NCBI GenBank assembly: GCA_945868805.1
Contig: CAMBMO010000006.1
Span: 62,001-126,000, forward strand
From: Singulisphaera sp. GP187
Lineage (GTDB): Bacteria; Planctomycetota; Phycisphaerae; Phycisphaerales; SM1A02
Reading direction: 5' to 3'
DNA: 64,000 nucleotides
Position 1 is the stretch's first letter, and each line of letters opens with the position of its first letter. Of this stretch, positions 8,509-19,675 are shown in pieces. The notes under the pieces were generated by a model that saw only the letters and a program-made list of their open reading frames with translations, was not told where the DNA came from and ran no database searches. A program made the translations under genes and the position numbers.

Positions 8509-10050
8509 CTACTCGAACGAGCCACGATCGAGCAGATCGAATGCATAGAGCGATCGAACATCTTTGGGCGAGAGTTCGGCAAGTCGATTGAGGAACTTGA
8601 TCGCTCTCTTTGGTTTCTTGATTCCGAGCCTTCCGAGGAGCTGAAACTTCTCCTCAAGGATCGCGTCGAGATTCGCCGTGGTGTTTCGAGCGTGTCCGGA
8701 TGGGTACATGATCAGTCCGCTGTCGAACTTCTCTCCGCTCGTCAATTCGACCACGATCGACGTTGGAATGCCATCGGGATACCTCCGGTCATACTCCGCG
8801 CCGCCGTGCTCGAAGTGAACCTTCGCCATCAGCCCGCGGGTGCGTCCGTCATTCAGCGCCTCCGCCGAGTAATCGTGGGGGCCGAGCATGATTTCCTTCC
8901 ACCACTGGTCATTTGTCGTCGGCATCGCATCGCCAGTAGAGATCTCGTGTGTCTCGATCGCCTTGCGCAGGAGGGTCGAGACGATGTAGAGCATCGAGTG
9001 ATCGGCAGACTGCCGCGTGCGCGGGTCGCGCTTTGCAGGATCACCAATGATCGAGAATGCTGGTTCGTACGCGCTGATTCGGATCGCGGAGATGTCACCG
9101 CTTCGTGCGAGCAGTGTTGGATTCGCGACAATGAGATCGATCAGTCCTTGGAGTGCTCCTGCGGATTGGTGTTCGTACAGCCCAAGCTTGAAGTGCATCC
9201 CCATAACGGCGAAGTCCTCGCCCGAAAACCCAAGCACGAGGTCGAATGGACTATCTCCCTTGGTCTTCTCGAATTGTCGGAACATGCTCTCGGGATTGCG
9301 GAAAATGTCACGAGGTCCCAGAAACCCGCGCATGGAGCGTTGCATCGAAAGCACCGCGACCTCTGCGCTGATGGCGGCCGATGCGCCTTTCGAATCTGAC
9401 AACTGCTTTCCCGCACGGATCGCCCGCCATGGAATGTAGTGAGCGACCACCATGCCGATAGCACTCTCGATCTCCTCGGCAGTCGCGCCGAGCATCGCGC
9501 CGTAAACGGCTGCGCTTGCGATCGCACCGTGGACGACATGGTCGATCTTGTAGGTCTTGAGACTGAAGACCTCCGCAAGGCGACCGCGAATCTCGTCGAT
9601 GGCGATCATGCCACGAAGAGTCGCCGCACCGTCAAGTCCAGCGATCGATGCCGCAGCAACCGCAACGGGATAAAAGTCGTTGTGTCCGAATTCGCCCGCG
9701 GTGTGACCGAGGGCGGGGTTGAATCCAAAGTTCGTGCCGTTGGAATCCCACTCGCGAACTGCGGAGCAATTCGCGACGACCGCTTTTTCGGGCGCGACCG
9801 TCGCGCGAGCACCAAAGACGCGCGCACCGGATTTCTTGCGGGGATAGTCGAGCGCCTCTTCGCGGAGCAATCGGGGTGCGTTAGTTCCGAGCGCCAATGC
9901 AGACGCGCCACACAGAACACTGTCAGTGTGGAAGAGCACGGTGCGTGCCTGGACGCTTTGGGCGGGATCGCCACCTTGCATGAAGTCGATCGCGTAGTGG
10001 CCGATACCGAGTGCTTGGTTCGTGTTCCGTGGAAGTGTGGTCGCGATCAT
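8509..10050 (-). CDS. MmgE/PrpD-family protein (2-methylcitrate dehydratase-like)
   Basis: 513 residues, the usual length for MmgE/PrpD proteins. Characteristic blocks are 'AIDFMQGG', 'VLFHTDSVLCGASALALGT', 'EFGHNDFYPVAVAAA' and 'LAEVFSLKTYKIDHVVHGAIASA' (abridged: YKIDHVVHG). Characterised relatives are 2-methylcitrate dehydratase (PrpD, propionate catabolism) and cis-aconitate decarboxylase; the sequence alone does not separate them, and no prpB/prpC is in the window. A good Shine-Dalgarno sequence (AGGA, 6 nt before the ATG) supports the start. It lies 79 bp downstream of the B12-binding/GTPase gene on the same strand. Together they suggest short-chain acyl-CoA metabolism (propionate/methylmalonate), which is inference. 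Confidence 0.88.
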   Translation of the reverse strand: MIATTLPRNTNQALGIGHYAIDFMQGGDPAQSVQARTVLFHTDSVLCGASALALGTNAPRLLREEALDYPRKKSGARVFGARATVAPEKAVVANCSAVREWDSNGTNFGFNPALGHTAGEFGHNDFYPVAVAAASIAGLDGAATLRGMIAIDEIRGRLAEVFSLKTYKIDHVVHGAIASAAVYGAMLGATAEEIESAIGMVVAHYIPWRAIRAGKQLSDSKGASAAISAEVAVLSMQRSMRGFLGPRDIFRNPESMFRQFEKTKGDSPFDLVLGFSGEDFAVMGMHFKLGLYEHQSAGALQGLIDLIVANPTLLARSGDISAIRISAYEPAFSIIGDPAKRDPRTRQSADHSMLYIVSTLLRKAIETHEISTGDAMPTTNDQWWKEIMLGPHDYSAEALNDGRTRGLMAKVHFEHGGAEYDRRYPDGIPTSIVVELTSGEKFDSGLIMYPSGHARNTTANLDAILEEKFQLLGRLGIKKPKRAIKFLNRLAELSPKDVRSLYAFDLLDRGSFE

Positions 10051-10076
10051 GGTGTCCTGCCGTTTGTCGTTGGTTC

Positions 10077-10091
10077 GAGCCCCGAAGTCTA
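10077..10091 (-). promoter_or_regulatory. Possible internal promoter element before the PrpD-like gene
   Basis: Read on the minus strand this is TAGACTTCGGGGCTC, identical over 15 bases to the -10 region of fusA (62835-62849). A matching -35 box is poor here. It lies 27 nt before the PrpD-like start and may give that gene its own promoter. Confidence 0.35.
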
Positions 10092-10129
10092 CAGAGATGA
10101 TTGAAGTCGATCAGACTCGTTCGATCAAT

Positions 10130-11251
10130 CTAGTCGAGCAATGCTTCGTAAAGCTCGATGATGCCCTTGCCCTGCGTCGCGACCGTCTCGTAAATCTTTC
10201 GTCCACCAGCGACATCAAGCAGTTCCCGAACCAGCTTGGCTTCGCCCGCATGGTCTGCTTTGTTTGCGACAAACAAGTCAGCGATCTCCAGGATTCCTGC
10301 CTTGTCCATTTGGACGCTGTCGCCCATTCCCGGAACCGTGACAACCGCGGTGCGATCCACATGATGGCGAATCGCAACGTCGTTCTGGCCCGCGCCGACT
10401 GTCTCGATGATGAGCATTTCGTATCCCGCCGCGCCGACGAGTCCGACGAGTTGGTCGAGCGATCGATAGTCCTCTCCGACAATCGCGAGGCTGCGATAGA
10501 AAACGCTCTCGTCGACAGCATTGAAATCCACTCGAAGTCGATCTCCGAGGAGTGCTCCGCCGGTGATCGGGCTCATAGGGTCGAATGCGATCACTGCGAT
10601 GCGCTTGCCTCGGCGCACTGCCTCTGCGGCCATCGCTGCGACGAGCGTGCTCTTGCCAGCGCCTGGGGCACCCGTGATTCCAACCACACATCTCGGGCGT
10701 TTCAGTTGCGTGGTTGCGGGAAGTGTTCCCTCGCACGCCATCGACATCAATCTCGAAAGCCGCGCGGTCGCATTTGCCCCGCTTGGGAGTGCCTCATACG
10801 GCTTCACGCACCCGCGCACACTCTCAACGATTTGATCCATACTCGTTCCCGTGTGGTAAATCTTCGCCACTCCGCGCTCTAAGAGAGTCGAGACATCCTC
10901 CTGCGGAATGATGCCCCCGACATTGACCGGGATGTCTTTGCGCCCCAGATTGCTCAGTTCTTCGAGCAATTTGGGGACGAGAACCAAGTGCGAGTTGCTC
11001 ATCATCGATGCCGCAACGCAATCGACATCTTCGTCCCGCGCACCGATCGCGAGCCCGCGCGGTGTCTGCCAGAGGCCGGAATAGATCACATGGATTCCAC
11101 TATCGCGCATGATGCGTGCGATGAGCTTGACTCCGCGGTCGTGACCATCGAGCCCCATCTTTCCAAGCAGAACTCGCGGGCGGTGAGGAAGGTCAGCGCA
11201 GCGGTCGCGCTTTTCGATCGCTGTCGTCGGATCGGTGAGCCCTCGCGGCAT
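10130..11251 (-). CDS. Fusion of cobalamin-binding domain and MeaB-type GTPase
   Basis: 373 residues in two domains. Residues ~26-150 are a methylmalonyl-CoA-mutase-type B12-binding domain: 'KMGLDGHDRGVK' holds the D35-x-H37-x-x-G40 lower-ligand motif, followed by 'SMMSNSHL' (82-89) and 'VGGIIPQED' (111-119). Residues ~187-373 are a MeaB/ArgK-type P-loop GTPase: Walker A 'GAPGAGKS' (194-201), 'FDPMSPITGGALLGDRLR' (223-240), 'ETVGAGQND' (283-291) and base-specificity NKAD (330-333). MeaB-like GTPases guard B12 loading of acyl-CoA mutases. In IcmF the same order (B12 domain, GTPase) continues into a mutase barrel, which is absent here; the C-terminal dimerisation arm of MeaB is missing too. The ATG overlaps the upstream stop as TGATG. 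The partner mutase barrel is not in this window. Confidence 0.9.
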   Translation of the reverse strand: MPRGLTDPTTAIEKRDRCADLPHRPRVLLGKMGLDGHDRGVKLIARIMRDSGIHVIYSGLWQTPRGLAIGARDEDVDCVAASMMSNSHLVLVPKLLEELSNLGRKDIPVNVGGIIPQEDVSTLLERGVAKIYHTGTSMDQIVESVRGCVKPYEALPSGANATARLSRLMSMACEGTLPATTQLKRPRCVVGITGAPGAGKSTLVAAMAAEAVRRGKRIAVIAFDPMSPITGGALLGDRLRVDFNAVDESVFYRSLAIVGEDYRSLDQLVGLVGAAGYEMLIIETVGAGQNDVAIRHHVDRTAVVTVPGMGDSVQMDKAGILEIADLFVANKADHAGEAKLVRELLDVAGGRKIYETVATQGKGIIELYEALLD

Positions 11252-11982
11252 CAGGCATTGTCCAGCGGAGGGTTCTGTCTGTGTTCGTCGGATGATGCAG
11301 AGGTTTGCTCACCATTGGCGATCGATGGTGGATCCTCCTCCGCTTCGGGTGGCTTCACTCTGGTTCCGTCCGTATTCCACTGATCCGGCAAAAATCGGTT
11401 TGCAATCCGCCCAACGATGAGGTGAGCGTTTTCCATCATGTAGTCGTCGACTTTGATGGTCTCCCCACCGGTGCCGTGAACGATTGCGATCGACTTGCTC
11501 ATCCATCTCGACATGTCGATGGATTGAATCCGATCGTGTGGCAGTCGAGATTCGTTGAAGAAGAGCTCGCCGTTGCCATCAAGCTCGAGTCGTTGGCGAC
11601 GCAACTTGACGGTCGACCAGATGCACCATGGGGCACCGAGTAACCCGCACCCGACGACATAGACCCACAATTGAAGCGGACGGTCGTAGACCGCAACCAT
11701 TTCAGGCGCACCCCCGTCTTTGACACTGTTGATGATGAACTTCGCCTGGTCGTACTCGGCGAGTTCGGTCGGGGTTAATGCAGCGGTGGTGGCGGTGTCG
11801 GAATTTTTCTGGAATCGTTCGACAATTGCCAGGCTTTCGGCATAAACGGAATAGTCCTGCTCTGCCTGGGGAATACGAACCCAATAGTCGTACGCTCCCC
11901 AAACCCCAAGAACTGCCGAGAGAACTGCATATCCCACCAGCCAGAGTATTCGCTTTGGTCTTGCCTTCGCAACAACAGCCAT
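11251..11982 (-). CDS. Two-helix membrane protein with possible PH-like domain
   Basis: 243 residues. Hydrophobic segments lie at ~11-30 ('ILWLVGYAVLSAVLGVWGAY') and ~103-122 ('LQLWVYVVGCGLLGAPWCIW'), with a ~70-residue loop between them. After the second helix, residues ~128-190 read as a small beta-rich unit ('LELDGNGELFFNESRLPHDRIQSIDMSRW', abridged: LELDGNGELFF, RIQSIDMSRW) that resembles bacterial PH-like membrane domains. The tail is polar and Pro/Glu-rich. The stop overlaps the GTPase start by one base (TGATG), so the two are translationally coupled. I do not recognise a family. TAGAAT lies 6 nt before the ATG. Confidence 0.75.
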   Translation of the reverse strand: MAVVAKARPKRILWLVGYAVLSAVLGVWGAYDYWVRIPQAEQDYSVYAESLAIVERFQKNSDTATTAALTPTELAEYDQAKFIINSVKDGGAPEMVAVYDRPLQLWVYVVGCGLLGAPWCIWSTVKLRRQRLELDGNGELFFNESRLPHDRIQSIDMSRWMSKSIAIVHGTGGETIKVDDYMMENAHLIVGRIANRFLPDQWNTDGTRVKPPEAEEDPPSIANGEQTSASSDEHRQNPPLDNA

Positions 11983-11988
11983 CTCTGG

Positions 11989-11994
11989 ATTCTA
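11989..11994 (-). promoter_or_regulatory. -10-like box TAGAAT, leaderless arrangement
   Basis: TAGAAT on the minus strand ends exactly 6 nt before the ATG at 11982. It has no Shine-Dalgarno character. A -35 box is not clear. Confidence 0.4.
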
Positions 11995-12010
11995 GCGATT
12001 CCTCTTTGTC

Positions 12011-14215
12011 ATGCGTAGATCCCTGAGTATCGTTGTCGCGATGCGAAACCGAATCGCCTTCTTCGCCGTTGCGGCAATCGGTGCGATGATCCTGAGCAAC
12101 GCGAATGGCGCTCGAGCGTCGTGCCCCGGGGACACGAATGGTGACCTCGTCATTAATGCGACGGACCTCGCGATGGTCTTGTCGAGTTGGGGTGGTGTGG
12201 GCGGTGGCGATGTCAACGGGGATGGTTTCACTGACGGAGCAGACATCGCGTTCTTGTTTTCGCACTGGGGAGAAGTCTGCGAGATTTCAAGCCCGGAAGT
12301 GAGGCTTGCGTGCATTCAATTGCCCGCCGCCCCGTACGCATCATTTGTTGGAACATTCATCGTTGGAACAGACATTTCAGTCGCGATCGATCCTGCACTG
12401 ACATTTGTGGTTGCAGGAGAAACGGCGGACTTGTTTGTGGTTGCCGCAAGAACCCAGATTCAGTGGGACAACGACGATCTGCTGATCGATGTTCGTGGCG
12501 CCCCTCAATCGATCGTATTCGGATCGGGTGGAGTTTCGGCGAACCGATTCGTCGTAAGCGGGTCTGCATCCATCTCGGCCGACGGCGGTCTTGCAGTCGG
12601 CCGTGGGTACGACCTCGTGGTGGACATCGATCGCGATGGTCATCTTTCGGCCGGCGACCTGATCGATGGGAGAGGCGACCGGGCTGGAATCTGGGTAACA
12701 CGCGATCCGGGCGCGGCGGGTCCGCTCGCAGTAACGACACTCGCAAGCTATACGGCGACGGGTGTCACAGCGGGCTTCACGCTCTCGAGACTCTGGTACC
12801 CGACATCTATCGCGTCGATGACGCCTCGTCCCCTCGTCGTGATCTCTCATGGCAATGGCCATCAATACAGTTGGTACGACTATCTCGGCACGCACCTTGC
12901 AAGTTGGGGATACATCGTGATCAGCCATCAAAACAACACGGTTCCAGGTATCGAAACCGCGTCGACCACCACGCTGCAGCACACGAGCGCGATCATTTCC
13001 CAGCAGGCGACTGTTGCCGGAGGCGCCATCAATGGAAAGCTCGACGCATCCAAGATCGTCTGGATCGGGCACAGTCGTGGTGGCGAAGGAATCGTTCGGG
13101 CGTTCGATCGAATCTTTGATGCGACATACACACCGACCGGGTACGGATTGAGCAATCTCAAATTCCTTTGCGCGATCGCGCCAACGGATTTTCTCGGAGT
13201 GGGATCGGCGAATCCACATGCGGCAAACTTCATGTTGTTGTGGGGGGCTGCAGATGGAGATGTGAGCGGAATTCCAACGAGCTCGGTCGCGTGGTCGTTT
13301 GATCTCGCGGAGCGGAGCGCGGGCTTCCGGAACACCGTCTATGTCCATGGGGCGGATCACAACGATTTCAATTGCTGTGGAGTCAATGACTTCATGGGTC
13401 CAGCTGGAACTGCAATCTTGAATGCGGGCGCGCAGGCGGTGGCGAAAGCGTTCATCCTGGCTGGGGTCAAGTACCACATCGACGAGGAATTGCCGATGAA
13501 GGAATTCTTGTGGCGCCCGAGTTCGACATTGCGACCTCCTGTGGTTGTGGCGACGACGACGATTGTGAAGGAACTCGTTCATCCTGCGAGCGCGGGCGGC
13601 GTGATGATCGACAGTTTTCAATCTCAGACCTCGACGACGATCTCGAGTTGTGGCGGAACTGTTGTTTCGAGCGTCGGGAGCATCTCCGAGGCGCTCGCAC
13701 GCGATTCCGACGGGAGCTACACCTGGAGCACATCGAGTCCGCACAATGGGTCGATCCGAGCGACGGCGAGCGATACTCAGCGGATGATCGCGTGGGATTG
13801 GAATTCCGCACAGAACATGGAGTGGTCGATTCCAGTTGCGATTCAAGATGTCAGCCTCTTGGAGTTCATCGAAGTCCGTGTCGGCCAAGGGTCGAGGCAC
13901 CCCAACACTGTCACGCTTAATGGTGGCGCGACTTTCACCGTCACACTCCGAGACGCTGCGCTGATTGAGGCTCGTGTTTCGTCTACGGCTCAAGGCGAAG
14001 CGGTCAATCGTCCCTATCAGCGAACGGGCAGTGGCACCGGAGCAGGATGGCAGAACGAGTTACGGACGATTCGACTTCGATTGCGGGATTTTCAATCAGG
14101 CGGGACGGGGATCAATCTTGCGCAGATTGTGGCGGTGCGAATTGAGGTCGGGGGTAGCGCAGGTTCTGCGACGGGGCGCTTCATTCTCGACGATCTCCAA
14201 TTCACAAAGGAGTGA
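12011..14215 (+). CDS. Secreted alpha/beta hydrolase with N-terminal dockerin-like repeats
   Basis: 734 residues. A signal peptide (hydrophobic core ~14-30, cleavage near 'GARASC') is followed at once by two calcium-loop repeats like a type I dockerin: 'GDTNGDLVINATDLAMVLSSW' region (40-60, D41-N43-D45 and D52) and 'GDVNGDGFTDGADIAFLFSHW' region (67-87). Residues ~250-480 are an alpha/beta-hydrolase fold: 'LVVISHGNGHQYSWYDYLGT' (oxyanion 'SHGNG') and the nucleophile elbow 'GHSRGG' (353-358, Ser355); 'HGADHNDF' (~446) may supply the histidine. This resembles PAF-acetylhydrolase/dienelactone-hydrolase-like esterases. The C-terminal ~200 residues are beta-rich, perhaps a carbohydrate-binding-like domain. 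An alternative ATG at 12041 also gives a signal peptide. Confidence 0.85.
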   Translation: MRRSLSIVVAMRNRIAFFAVAAIGAMILSNANGARASCPGDTNGDLVINATDLAMVLSSWGGVGGGDVNGDGFTDGADIAFLFSHWGEVCEISSPEVRLACIQLPAAPYASFVGTFIVGTDISVAIDPALTFVVAGETADLFVVAARTQIQWDNDDLLIDVRGAPQSIVFGSGGVSANRFVVSGSASISADGGLAVGRGYDLVVDIDRDGHLSAGDLIDGRGDRAGIWVTRDPGAAGPLAVTTLASYTATGVTAGFTLSRLWYPTSIASMTPRPLVVISHGNGHQYSWYDYLGTHLASWGYIVISHQNNTVPGIETASTTTLQHTSAIISQQATVAGGAINGKLDASKIVWIGHSRGGEGIVRAFDRIFDATYTPTGYGLSNLKFLCAIAPTDFLGVGSANPHAANFMLLWGAADGDVSGIPTSSVAWSFDLAERSAGFRNTVYVHGADHNDFNCCGVNDFMGPAGTAILNAGAQAVAKAFILAGVKYHIDEELPMKEFLWRPSSTLRPPVVVATTTIVKELVHPASAGGVMIDSFQSQTSTTISSCGGTVVSSVGSISEALARDSDGSYTWSTSSPHNGSIRATASDTQRMIAWDWNSAQNMEWSIPVAIQDVSLLEFIEVRVGQGSRHPNTVTLNGGATFTVTLRDAALIEARVSSTAQGEAVNRPYQRTGSGTGAGWQNELRTIRLRLRDFQSGGTGINLAQIVAVRIEVGGSAGSATGRFILDDLQFTKE

Positions 14216-14229
14216 GGCACGATCCTGCT

Positions 14230-15423
14230 TTAGAGCTGGATCGGCGTATAGCTCGAAGCTGTGTTTTCGACAGCGAGTCCGCACTCCGGGCAAGGGTTTC
14301 CTGATGGCAGATGGCGCACATCGTGCTTGCATCGTGCGCACCGCTCGTCGCGAAAGGCGATGAGCACATGGAATCCGCACTGCGGACAGGGATGCTCGCC
14401 GGTGGCGAATGTCGATCGCTTTCCGCAGCGGGGGCATGCCAGATCTGCGCCGGAGATGCTCCAGAGTCGCCCCGCGGACTTCCGTCCGATTCTGTAAAGA
14501 ATAACGATTGCTAAACCGACGCAGAAATCCAGGATCACCGTGGCTGAGAGGAGTTGTCTTGTCCACGGATCGACGGCACCATTTTTCGCGAAGTCTGCTG
14601 CGATCAGACCAACGATTGCGGTGAGCGCTGCAAGAACAGGAGCGAGTCGTCTTTCAGCGCGCCCGAGGGGGAGAACGCCTCCGATTGTGATGACTCCGAG
14701 CGCGACTGCGAAACCACTCGCGACGAAGGCGTAGGAAATGATGTGTGGGATTGGTGCCACGTTTGAGTAAATCGCCGCGATCCAGTAACCCACGGCAACG
14801 ACTGTGAACAACAATCCAGCGATCGCGGCGCATCGTCGCCAAAGCCGGAGAGTGCCAAACAGTCCAGCTGCGCACGCCGATCCAACAATGCCCCCACCCA
14901 TGAGAATCATCCAGACCAACATGATCTCGCCGAGATCTTGGAACGAACCGGTGACGAATCCATTGGCGAGCAGAGCGGCTTCGATGACGACGGTGATGAG
15001 TCCGAGGATCGAGACGGCGACGACCGATGCGCGATGGTGCGATCCTTTCGATCGCTCGATCTGCTTCAGGGGAATGAGAATCGTCGCGAATGAAAATGGC
15101 AACACGCCGATCGCGAAGCCGAGCGCTTCTTCGCACACGATGGACGACGGGAAGAGTTCCGCCCAGATCAAGATCATCCCGATCGTCGTCTGGTATCCAA
15201 CGATTCCGATCCAGACAAGTCCACTCAGCGTGAACCGATAGGTTTCGTCGCGTGGTAGGACCGGCAGGACGATCGCACATGCAACGGCGATCAGAGAGGT
15301 CGTTCCGGTGAATCTCGCCGGAAGATCGCTACCAACCCACGAGAAAATGGAAACCATCGCCGAGGCGCAAGCGACGAGAAGCGCACCGAGCATCGCACGC
15401 AGGAGAGCCGCTCGCAATGACAT
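14230..15423 (-). CDS. Polytopic membrane protein with C-terminal zinc ribbons
   Basis: 397 residues from the ATG at 15423, preferred over a TTG at 15450 because of the TACCAT box 7 nt upstream. About nine or ten hydrophobic segments fill residues 5-320. The C-terminal ~65 residues contain four CxxC knuckles: 'CPRCGK', 'CPQCG', 'CARCK' and 'CPECG', which would form two zinc ribbons. The tail would be a small cytosolic zinc-binding module attached to a transporter-like or sensor-like membrane domain. I recognise no characterised family. The gene converges with the hydrolase gene with a 14-bp gap. Confidence 0.8.
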   Translation of the reverse strand: MSLRAALLRAMLGALLVACASAMVSIFSWVGSDLPARFTGTTSLIAVACAIVLPVLPRDETYRFTLSGLVWIGIVGYQTTIGMILIWAELFPSSIVCEEALGFAIGVLPFSFATILIPLKQIERSKGSHHRASVVAVSILGLITVVIEAALLANGFVTGSFQDLGEIMLVWMILMGGGIVGSACAAGLFGTLRLWRRCAAIAGLLFTVVAVGYWIAAIYSNVAPIPHIISYAFVASGFAVALGVITIGGVLPLGRAERRLAPVLAALTAIVGLIAADFAKNGAVDPWTRQLLSATVILDFCVGLAIVILYRIGRKSAGRLWSISGADLACPRCGKRSTFATGEHPCPQCGFHVLIAFRDERCARCKHDVRHLPSGNPCPECGLAVENTASSYTPIQL

Positions 15424-15430
15424 CGTGCGG

Positions 15431-15436
15431 ATGGTA
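15431..15436 (-). promoter_or_regulatory. -10-like box TACCAT, leaderless arrangement
   Basis: TACCAT on the minus strand ends 7 nt before the chosen ATG at 15423. No -35 box is clear. Confidence 0.3.
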
Positions 15437-15530
15437 CGCAGAGCGCGCAATCACAACGCCGAAGCGAGCGATGATCGCCCGATCTCGAGATCGGGGACAA
15501 GTCATCGACGCGCAAACCTGTCGCCGAGCT

Positions 15531-18080
<2,550 letters not shown>

Positions 18081-18367
18081 GGGGGAACCTCCTATGGTGG
18101 ACTCTGAATCCTACGAAGCCGGCAAGGATGCCGCTCTCAACCCTGAGCATTCAGCGTGCCACTAGTAGAAGGATCGGATATGAATTGGCGTTACTCAAGT
18201 GAAGTGGCCAATTTTGGATTCCGGAGAGGGATCGGTTGGTTGGCAGGGGGAGCGGCCGGATTTTGAATTCATGGAGTTTGATGTAAGGTCCTATAACAGC
18301 TTGTTTCGGCCTGAAACCGCAGTTTTCTTCCCGCCAGATTGGGAATGTGCTCAAAACGGGCACAATT
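18081..18367. other. Intergenic region upstream of clpC (287 bp)
   Basis: This region lies between clpC and the secreted-protein gene, both on the minus strand. It holds the clpC Shine-Dalgarno sequence, a TAGGAT hexamer on the minus strand (18108-18113), and a 5-bp stem (CGGCA/TGCCG, 18120-18133). A TGTGC/GCACA stem (18346-18364) sits just after the stop of the upstream gene, possibly a weak terminator without a U-tract. A 90-codon frame crossing it (18199-18471) has no supporting features. I see no RNA gene. Confidence 0.5.
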
Positions 18368-19675
18368 TCAATCGAGCAACGGCGAATCGGTGCTGGGAGC
18401 ACCTTCGGTTGATCGCAGCAGCGTCTCAAGCATGGCAGAGGCTTCCTTGTCAATTTCGTGACGCCTTCTGAGCGGGTCGGCGAGGGCTGGCGCGAGCCCG
18501 TTGGACTCGAACCCCACTTCGAGTGCCGCCTCCTCGTCCGTCCACGCAAGAAGCACTTGCTCGAGTTCGGCATTCGCGATCGACCAGCGGTCGAGCCAAA
18601 GATCATGCGCCTTCCGAAGGCTCGCCAGTCGCGTCGCGTCCGTGGCGAATCGTTCCATCGAGGACTTGAATGGGGCAGCCGGCGATGCAGGATCGGGATA
18701 GATCTCTGGAAAGACCGTATGCAACACTTTGTCAGAGAAGCGTGCGCGATTCTCAACATCCAGCGCCAGTCGGATCTGATCAACAACGACCACCGCGCAG
18801 GCACGGATCGCCCTGCCAAGGAGCATCGGCGTCGCTCGCGTACGCCGCGTGGTCGCGGAGATCGATTCCGCGGCAAGTTCGCCACGATGGACTCGAGCGA
18901 ATGTTGCAGAAACTGTCGGAGACAACTGCCAGTAAGCGCGTGCGCGGGCGGGCTGCTGTGCCGCGACCACTCGCTCATGCTGGAGCACCAGCGTTTCGAT
19001 TGCCGTGCGCTGCGCGATCGGCATGTCGAGCGAGTCGAGAATGCCACGGAGGTCAACGCCATCGGCCCAACGCACCTTCGGAAGTTGTTCACTGCAATGA
19101 CGCCAATGACTCCTCAAGATCAAATGTTCGATGAGTGCATTCCCATCCACACGCTCGCCGATGCACGCCACAATGTGGGAGAGAAAGAGCGCCTCAGCGT
19201 CCTGCAATCGATGGCGAATCGAATCGATCTGCCGACTCACATCGCGGAGGGATTGCGTATACGAATCGGTGCCAAACTCGAGCGAGTTACGCTGCGCGAG
19301 ATCAGAGCAGCGTGACAGGTAGCCCTCCGTAGCGGCGGACCGAATCGCGTCGTACTGCACCACGAACCCCGGATACAACTCGACTGCGCAGGACACGATC
19401 AGATCACGGCTCCTTGGATCGATCGGGAGTGCATCGATCGCGGACGCGAGTTCGCTGCGATCAAGAACATCGCGGAACTGCAGGAGATTTACAAACCCTC
19501 GGCCGTTCGTTTCGGCTACGGGAAAAGTAGAGGCTGGATCACTCAGCCCAAAGCGCTCGGGCTGGGTCGAATCTGCGCGCTGGGTCGAATCTGCGCGCTG
19601 GGTCGAATCAACTGAATTCGCGTTGGTCGCGGGGGCCGCGCAACAGAACAAGATGATGGCGATGAATCGGAGCAT
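18368..19675 (-). CDS. Secreted hypothetical protein of the lol operon
   Basis: 435 residues. The signal peptide is residues 1-19 ('[19 protein letters not shown]'). The mature N-terminus carries a short tandem repeat 'DSTQRA' encoded by an 18-bp DNA repeat. The rest is largely helical, with Arg, Glu and Ala rich segments and hydrophobic heptads, and no recognisable domain. The ATG overlaps the lolD stop (TAATG at 19673-19677), so it is the last gene of nnr-lolC-lolD. Position suggests a periplasmic or lipoprotein-trafficking partner, but the protein has no lipobox: the CC pair at 11-12 is inside the hydrophobic core. Function is unknown. Confidence 0.8.
   Translation of the reverse strand: MLRFIAIILFCCAAPATNANSVDSTQRADSTQRADSTQPERFGLSDPASTFPVAETNGRGFVNLLQFRDVLDRSELASAIDALPIDPRSRDLIVSCAVELYPGFVVQYDAIRSAATEGYLSRCSDLAQRNSLEFGTDSYTQSLRDVSRQIDSIRHRLQDAEALFLSHIVACIGERVDGNALIEHLILRSHWRHCSEQLPKVRWADGVDLRGILDSLDMPIAQRTAIETLVLQHERVVAAQQPARARAYWQLSPTVSATFARVHRGELAAESISATTRRTRATPMLLGRAIRACAVVVVDQIRLALDVENRARFSDKVLHTVFPEIYPDPASPAAPFKSSMERFATDATRLASLRKAHDLWLDRWSIANAELEQVLLAWTDEEAALEVGFESNGLAPALADPLRRRHEIDKEASAMLETLLRSTEGAPSTDSPLLD
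19562..19607 (-). repeat. 18-bp tandem repeat, about 2.5 copies
   Basis: The unit CTGGGTCGAATCTGCGCG repeats in frame inside the secreted-protein gene and encodes DSTQRA copies just after the signal peptide. Copies are identical, so copy number may vary between strains. Confidence 0.9.

Noticed and set aside
8506-9399. A 297-codon frame antisense to the PrpD-like gene
   Set aside because: Shadow of a strongly conserved gene, low-complexity composition.
12377-13993. A 538-codon open frame antisense to the secreted hydrolase
   Set aside because: Arg/His-rich translation without domains; the sense gene has a signal peptide, calcium repeats and a nucleophile elbow.
18199-18471. A 90-codon frame crossing the clpC upstream region
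   Set aside because: No Shine-Dalgarno sequence, no known motif, and it overlaps the end of the secreted-protein gene.
19562-19607. CRISPR-like repeat
   Set aside because: The units are contiguous without spacers and stay in frame within a gene.
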